Assembly: GCF_028471945.1 (NCBI RefSeq)
Contig: NZ_CP110128.1
Span: 546,501 to 610,500 of the forward strand
Origin: Pseudomonas sp. WJP1
GTDB lineage: Bacteria > Pseudomonadota > Gammaproteobacteria > Pseudomonadales > Pseudomonadaceae
DNA: 64,000 nt
Reading direction: 5' to 3'
The notes beneath the pieces were generated by a model, which searched no databases, had not been told where the DNA came from, and saw only the letters and a program-made list of their open reading frames with translations. The translations under genes were made by a program, and so were the position numbers. How positions within the stretch are numbered: the first letter of the stretch is position 1; each line of letters opens with the position of its first letter. Positions 59,190-64,000 of the stretch are shown in pieces.

Positions 59190-59486
59190 GTCTTTCGAGT
59201 TCCGGTTAAAAAACGGCCGCGCAGTGTATGCCAGTGCGGCACAGAATCGAAGGCCGGTTATCCGCTAAATCTTGCCGTTCACCGCTTGAAAGACGCGTCA
59301 TCACCCCCAAACTACCCTGCATCAACCGGCTAGCCCCCGGGGCGAACACAAGTCGCCCTGCACGCTGCCGATAAACTTCTGATGCGCTGCCCGGTCACAA
59401 CCTTGAGATCGGTCAACCTCTGCGCTGCAAACAGGCGCATGCTGTGGCAGGTGGCGCGATTTCGATAACGGATGGTGATTCCCGCG

Positions 59487-60434
59487 ATGGACTTCAAAGA
59501 CTATTACAAGATTCTCGGTGTGGAGCCGACGGCAGACGACAAGGCGATCAAGGCCGCCTATCGCAAGCTGGCGCGCAAATACCACCCTGACGTCAGCAAG
59601 GAAAAGGACGCCGAGGCCAAGTTCAAGGACGCCTCTGAAGCCTATGAGGCGCTGAAAAGCGCTGACAAACGCGCCGAATACGACGAATTGCGCCGCTATG
59701 GCCAGCATGGCCAACCGTTCCAGGGGCCACCAGGCTGGCAGAGCCGTGGCGGCTTCGGCGGCGGCCAGGACACCGGCGATTTTTCGGACTTCTTCAGTTC
59801 GATCTTCGGTAACCGCGGCCCCGGTTTCGGTGGCGGTGGACAACAATCACGTCGCAGCACCGGACGTCGAGGGCAAGACGTGGAAATGGAACTTGGGGTT
59901 TTTCTGGAAGAAACCCTGTCGACCGAGTCGAAGAAGGTCACCTTCCAGGTCCCGCAGTACAATGCGGCCGGCCAGCATGTTAGCAACACCAGCAAAAGCC
60001 TGAACGTGAAGATCCCGGCGGGCGTGAGCGATGGTGAGCGTATTCGCCTCAAGGGCCAGGGTGCTCCGGGTGTCGGCGGTGGTGCCAATGGCGACCTGTA
60101 CCTGACCATTCGCTTTGCGCCGCACCCGAAATTCGACGTCGAAGGCGAGAACCTGATCATCACGTTGCCGCTGGCACCGTGGGAGCTGGCTTTGGGCACT
60201 GAAGTCGCCGTGCCGACCCTGACCGGCAAGATCAACCTAAAGGTCCCGGCGGGCAGCCAGAACGGCCAACGCATGCGCGCCAAGGGCCACGGCCTGTTGA
60301 ACAAGGCGGGTGAGCGCGGCTATCTGTTCATCCAGTTCAAAGCCGTAATGCCCAAGGCCGCAGACGATGAGGTCAAGGCGCTGTGGCAGGAACTGGCGAA
60401 AAAAGCCGCCTTCAACCCACGAGAAAATTTTTGA
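59487..60434 (+). CDS. cbpA: Curved-DNA-binding DnaJ-class protein CbpA
   Basis: A 315-residue class B J-protein. The J-domain runs from residue 4 to about 70 with His33-Pro34-Asp35; a Gly/Phe-rich linker (about 75-130) and two beta C-terminal substrate domains follow. No zinc finger is present, so it is CbpA rather than DnaJ. An in-frame ATG at 59472 is possible; 59487 gives the family start [18 protein letters not shown]. It is followed by cbpM with a 23-base gap. Confidence 0.94.
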   Translation: MDFKDYYKILGVEPTADDKAIKAAYRKLARKYHPDVSKEKDAEAKFKDASEAYEALKSADKRAEYDELRRYGQHGQPFQGPPGWQSRGGFGGGQDTGDFSDFFSSIFGNRGPGFGGGGQQSRRSTGRRGQDVEMELGVFLEETLSTESKKVTFQVPQYNAAGQHVSNTSKSLNVKIPAGVSDGERIRLKGQGAPGVGGGANGDLYLTIRFAPHPKFDVEGENLIITLPLAPWELALGTEVAVPTLTGKINLKVPAGSQNGQRMRAKGHGLLNKAGERGYLFIQFKAVMPKAADDEVKALWQELAKKAAFNPRENF

Positions 60435-60457
60435 ACCCAGCGACGGAGTAGCCCATC

Positions 60458-60763
60458 ATGAGCAGCCCCCTGACCGTTCAACTGGACCTGGCAGAATTTT
60501 GTGAGGCGAGCGACCTGACAGACGTCTACGTGATCGAAATCGTCGAGCACGGCATCCTCGAACCTCAGGGCGCGCAGCCCAAGGACTGGCGCTTCACCGA
60601 TTACGAACTGACCCTGGCCAAACGCGCCGCCAAGCTGCGGCGCGATCTTGAGCTGGAGTGGGAAGGGGTTGCCCTGGCGCTGGACCTACTTGAGGAGGTC
60701 CAGCAGCTGCGGGCCGAGAACCGGATGCTCAAGCAGCGGTTGGGGCGCTTGGTGGTGGAGTAG
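60458..60763 (+). CDS. cbpM: CbpA modulator CbpM
   Basis: CbpM binds the J-domain of CbpA and blocks its action. The 101-residue protein has the MerR-like N-terminal helix section LAEFCEASDLTDVYVIEIVEHGILEP and a C-terminal coiled helix (EEVQQLRAENRMLKQRLGRL). It is coupled to cbpA as in enterobacteria. Confidence 0.92.
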   Translation: MSSPLTVQLDLAEFCEASDLTDVYVIEIVEHGILEPQGAQPKDWRFTDYELTLAKRAAKLRRDLELEWEGVALALDLLEEVQQLRAENRMLKQRLGRLVVE

Positions 60764-60780
60764 GTGGCGCCATCGATGCG

Positions 60781-61908
60781 TCATACCTTTCTCGGCAGCA
60801 TCACGGTAAACAGCGTTCCGTCTGTTTCGCTCGAACTGACCTCAACCGTCCCGCGGTGCGCATCCACCACTTCCTTGACGATAAACAATCCCAGACCGAG
60901 GCTGGTGGATGGCTGGCCCAGTTCTTCGTCGGCGCTGCGCACCAGTGGATCGAAGATCGTACCGATGTCTTTCTCGGCAATCGGCGCGCCATAGTTGTGC
61001 ACCGTGAGGTGAACGGTGTCGGGTTTGCCGCTGAGCGTCACCGTGACATCGCCTTTGGTCGAGCCATGCTGCAATGCATTGCCAATAAGGTTTTGCAGCA
61101 ACTGACTCAGCCGCGCGGCATCCCAGACGCCCTGCATATCCCCCGCTACTTTTAACCTTGGATCGCACTCGGGGTTTCCAGCGCACGCCTGGGCAATCGC
61201 CTCATGCGCCACGGCAGCCAGGTCCGTGGGCGTGGGGTCTATCGGCAGGCTTTTGCCCAAGCGGCTGCGCACCAGTTCCAGCAAATCATTGACCATCGCC
61301 GCCATATGCCGCGTGCCGCGCTTGATGTTGTTGGCGCAAGTCAGTGCCACGCCTTCCAACGGCGTTTTGCGCATCAGCAATTCGGTGGACATGCTCACCG
61401 CCTGCAAGGGCGCGCGCAGGTCATGGCCGAGAATCGCCAGGAAGATATCCCGCGAACGATTGACCTGTTCGGCATAGGCGGCGGTGGATTCGGCGAGGGC
61501 TTCGTCGATGGCTTCGTTGAAACGGATCATGTCCTGGAAGTACGCCATATCCGGCGACTCCAGGCTGTTGACCCACAGGCGAATCACGCAGGCGCGCAGG
61601 TGGCGAAATTCGCTGGTCATCTGTACCAGATCGAAGCCCACGGTATGCCGCAACTCGCCATGGCTGGCGCCGGCTTCGTCCAGACTCGGGGTTTTTTCGG
61701 GGCCTTCGCCCTTGGCCTTGGCCAACTGTTCGCTGGCGGTCTGCGCCGTGTTCATGTCACGCGCGGCGGCCAACAGAATCGCCTTGGCATGGTCGCGCAA
61801 GGCTGCACGGTCCAGGTTGACTGCCGCCGGCGTGATGGTTTTGGCGAACTGCTCCCATTCATCAACGATACGGTCCACGTGTTGCCTGATGAAATCGGGG
61901 AGACGCAT
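60781..61908 (-). CDS. Orphan sensor histidine kinase with RsbRD-like N-terminus
   Basis: A 375-residue cytoplasmic histidine kinase. The N-terminal 150 residues are helical and resemble the RsbRD N-terminal domain, in place of any membrane sensor. His162 (FLAILGHDLRAPLQ) is the phosphorylation site. The ATP-binding domain shows NLIGNALQHG and LGLGLFIVKEVVDAHRG. No response regulator lies beside it, so its partner is unknown. Convergent with cbpM. Confidence 0.9.
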   Translation of the reverse strand: MRLPDFIRQHVDRIVDEWEQFAKTITPAAVNLDRAALRDHAKAILLAAARDMNTAQTASEQLAKAKGEGPEKTPSLDEAGASHGELRHTVGFDLVQMTSEFRHLRACVIRLWVNSLESPDMAYFQDMIRFNEAIDEALAESTAAYAEQVNRSRDIFLAILGHDLRAPLQAVSMSTELLMRKTPLEGVALTCANNIKRGTRHMAAMVNDLLELVRSRLGKSLPIDPTPTDLAAVAHEAIAQACAGNPECDPRLKVAGDMQGVWDAARLSQLLQNLIGNALQHGSTKGDVTVTLSGKPDTVHLTVHNYGAPIAEKDIGTIFDPLVRSADEELGQPSTSLGLGLFIVKEVVDAHRGTVEVSSSETDGTLFTVMLPRKV

Positions 61909-62148
61909 GGCCAGATTCCTGAGAGGTAGGTCAGGCGCATCTTAGCCCTTTTGCCGGGCGCTAAAAACTACCATTACGCGGCGCAAGCACCTGCGGGGGA
62001 AACGAGGGTGGTAATTAGTTATTTTTTAGATTCTGAAATTCAATGCGATTTCAGATAAACAATAATTTTCCCGCTGTTTTTTAATCTTTTGTTTTTTTAA
62101 ATCCTCCCTAAAACTGGCGAGTCAATTGACAGCATAAGGATATGCGAG

Positions 62149-64000
62149 ATGAGCCAGGTATCGGGTGCCGCCGAAATAGAAGTGTTGTATTCATATGGAG
62201 TGGGACAGGAAAACGTCTATCGTGATTATCTTCTGGGCAAGTTGCCGACGCCGATAAGAGAGGCTCCGCCCTCGCGATTGGTCTCGCTCGCCAATGCCCA
62301 ACCGAACTTTCCTGATTGGTACATGAATGCGCGCTCAATAGACCGCCAGCACCTCAAGGATCTGATTGACGAGCGCTGGCGTTTGCAGGGGCCATTGGAA
62401 ACGACGCTGGAAAATCTGCAGCAAGACATCAATGCCTTTGCTGAACCCTTGCTGGTCAAGGCGTTGAAGGAAGAGTTGGCGCTGGAACTGGACGTCAATG
62501 CCACAGTGATTCGATTGTATATCCCGGCCAATCTATTCCCCGGTGTCGACAATAATGCAAGTCGACTTCGTCAATCTTCATTGCTTGAGGCGGCGCTGCA
62601 CAACTTCGAAGAGCCAGAAACACGGGCGGGGGCGTTTCGTGATGGTTCCGGCATCTTCACCGCTGACAGCACCAATGAGTTGCAGCGGCATGCATTGACC
62701 ATTGAGCAATTTGCAACCCTGAGCCGCAAGCTCGATCTGGGTGCGCAGTATCAGCAGCATATAAAGGCATTGCTGAAACCCGAGGATGCCGCTGCAGGCG
62801 CAAAGGTCGCACAACAGGCGATCAATATCGAAAAAGCCGCTTTCAACGAATCGACTTTCATCGCTTATCTAAAAAATGACATCTCTTCCGGAAGTTACGC
62901 AAAGCTGCTGCAGGTTCGCGATGAGAAGCAGGGAATCGTCCTGGGTAATCGTCCGTTGTTATCCCATCGCCTTTTGCTGATGGGGTTCAACCTGTCCGGA
63001 ATCGTGCTGTTCAGTGCAGTGGCGGACCCTTCAGAAGTCAAACGGCTTTATGACGGACTGGTACCACAGCACCAGCGCACGCTGATGGAATGGTCACGTC
63101 GGTTGACGTTGTTGCCGGGACAGGAATTCGATCAGTTCAAGTTGCTGAAGGCATTTTTCGCCAATGGTCCCAAGGCTCTGGTCGAAGCCATGCTGCAACG
63201 CAATGATGTTTACCAGCAGAGTCGCCTTGATGGAACGTTGCTGGTTTACGTCCCCGACGACCCTGATCACCCCGTCAAGGAGTATGACTCCCTTGCAGAC
63301 TTCATGAAGGAGCTGGTGAGCCAGTTGCGCTCGCCGAGTTACCAGCAGTTTTTCAGCCGGTTTGTCGCGCAAAAAGACAAGGGCCGGTTTTACGCCCGGG
63401 TGCGTGAGCGCTTGACCACCTTCACCTGGACGGCGCGTGGCCCGTTGGACATGGGGCCCTGGTGGCGCGAAACTGCCGTCGAGAACCCCAGTGCCGAACC
63501 AGTCACTAACATCATCCAGGGGGCTTTGTGGCCGCAATTGGGTCGTTGGCGCAGGGAAAAGGCGATTGCTGACGCGCGGCAAATCGCGGTGCTCACCGAT
63601 GATGAAGACGCCGCCACTCGCTGGAACAGGCTGAGCACTTACCTGAACATCGGCTGGAATGTGTTCAATTTCGGCGCCATGCTGGTGCCAGGGCTCGGCG
63701 GACCGCTGCTGGCCGTCATGGTCGGGCAAATGCTGTTTGAAACCATGGAAGGGGTTGAAGAGTGGAGCAAGGGTGACAAGGAAGAAGCGGCTGGTCACCT
63801 GGTCGGGGTCATGATCAATTTTGCTCAACTGGCGCTGATGATGGCAGGGCATATTCTGCCCGGCGGCGCACCCGTGGCAGTCAAGCCATCGTCGCTCATC
63901 GACGGCCTGAAGCCGGTTCAACTGCCCGATGGCAGCGTGCGGTTGTGGAACCGGAACCTGACCCACTACGGCCATGATGTCGCTCTCCCTGCAGAGGCGA
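62149..64000 (+). CDS. DUF6543 dermonecrotic-toxin-like large protein (3' end outside window)
   Basis: The frame is open from the ATG at 62149 to the window end: 617 complete codons with no stop, starting MSQVSGAAEIEVLYSYGVGQ. AAGGA lies eight bases before the ATG. The sequence resembles Pseudomonas DUF6543 proteins, often annotated as dermonecrotic toxin domain or, when longer, as LRR and NEL-type ubiquitin ligase proteins. Visible traits are the helical section IDRQHLKDLIDERWRLQGPL near 65-85 and a section around 300-430 ending in ARVRERLTTFTWTARGPL. Two hydrophobic segments lie at about 498-535 and 548-575. No signal peptide is seen. Upstream, 61909-62148 is AT-rich and free of genes. Confidence 0.75.
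   Translation, partial: MSQVSGAAEIEVLYSYGVGQENVYRDYLLGKLPTPIREAPPSRLVSLANAQPNFPDWYMNARSIDRQHLKDLIDERWRLQGPLETTLENLQQDINAFAEPLLVKALKEELALELDVNATVIRLYIPANLFPGVDNNASRLRQSSLLEAALHNFEEPETRAGAFRDGSGIFTADSTNELQRHALTIEQFATLSRKLDLGAQYQQHIKALLKPEDAAAGAKVAQQAINIEKAAFNESTFIAYLKNDISSGSYAKLLQVRDEKQGIVLGNRPLLSHRLLLMGFNLSGIVLFSAVADPSEVKRLYDGLVPQHQRTLMEWSRRLTLLPGQEFDQFKLLKAFFANGPKALVEAMLQRNDVYQQSRLDGTLLVYVPDDPDHPVKEYDSLADFMKELVSQLRSPSYQQFFSRFVAQKDKGRFYARVRERLTTFTWTARGPLDMGPWWRETAVENPSAEPVTNIIQGALWPQLGRWRREKAIADARQIAVLTDDEDAATRWNRLSTYLNIGWNVFNFGAMLVPGLGGPLLAVMVGQMLFETMEGVEEWSKGDKEEAAGHLVGVMINFAQLALMMAGHILPGGAPVAVKPSSLIDGLKPVQLPDGSVRLWNRNLTHYGHDVALPAEA

Overview
The window reads as chromosomal DNA from a Pseudomonas of the fluorescens/putida type. 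The base composition is GC-rich. Housekeeping order hflC-hisZ-purA ... rnr-rlmB-rpsF-rpsR-rplI-dnaB, an azurin gene, an ama (lysine/pipecolate) cluster, a braCDEFG operon and eleven GCGAGC/GCTCGC REP doublets all fit that genus. Species assignment is inference; no rRNA gene is present.

Layout. 1-3480: end of hflC, then hisZ and purA. 3584-8205: a chemoreceptor and a Fur-box-preceded iron-type ABC pair (binding protein plus fused permease, no ATPase). 8319-8739: two nearly identical tRNA-Leu(CAG) genes, each with its own terminator. 8965-16269: rnr-rlmB, the rpsF operon behind an S6:S18-type leader, and dnaB. 16471-25881: a YgiQ-type radical SAM protein, then a three-gene operon of transglutaminase-like and ATP-grasp/alpha-E proteins. 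26096-29949: a small charged protein, a LOG-type hydrolase, azurin, and the NAD salvage pair pncB-nadE. 30027-33986: a LysR regulator divergent from amaB and amaA. 34349-39504: the five-gene branched-chain amino acid importer. 39505-40227: a gene-free stretch with five DnaA-box-like sequences. 40228-46630: a short-chain dehydrogenase, a CDF transporter, an AGE-type isomerase, hupE/ureJ-ureG-ureF-ureE, and a FabR/DesT-like regulator. 46804-49667: a periplasmic tandem-repeat protein and an AsmA protein. 49748-51263: an AT-rich pair of unknown genes that are paralogous to each other. 51488-57791: regulators, an azoreductase, an SMR exporter, a lipase, a DMT transporter, a PsiF-repeat protein and an AI-2E-family protein. 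57915-61908: a YegD-type Hsp70 divergent from cbpA-cbpM, and an orphan histidine kinase. 62149-64000: the first 617 codons of a large DUF6543 (dermonecrotic-toxin-like) protein that runs off the window.

The most interesting items are the AT-rich paralogous pair, the DUF6543 toxin start, the seven-unit repeat protein, the transglutaminase/ATP-grasp operon and the DnaA-box cluster. No insertion sequence, integrase or CRISPR array was seen.
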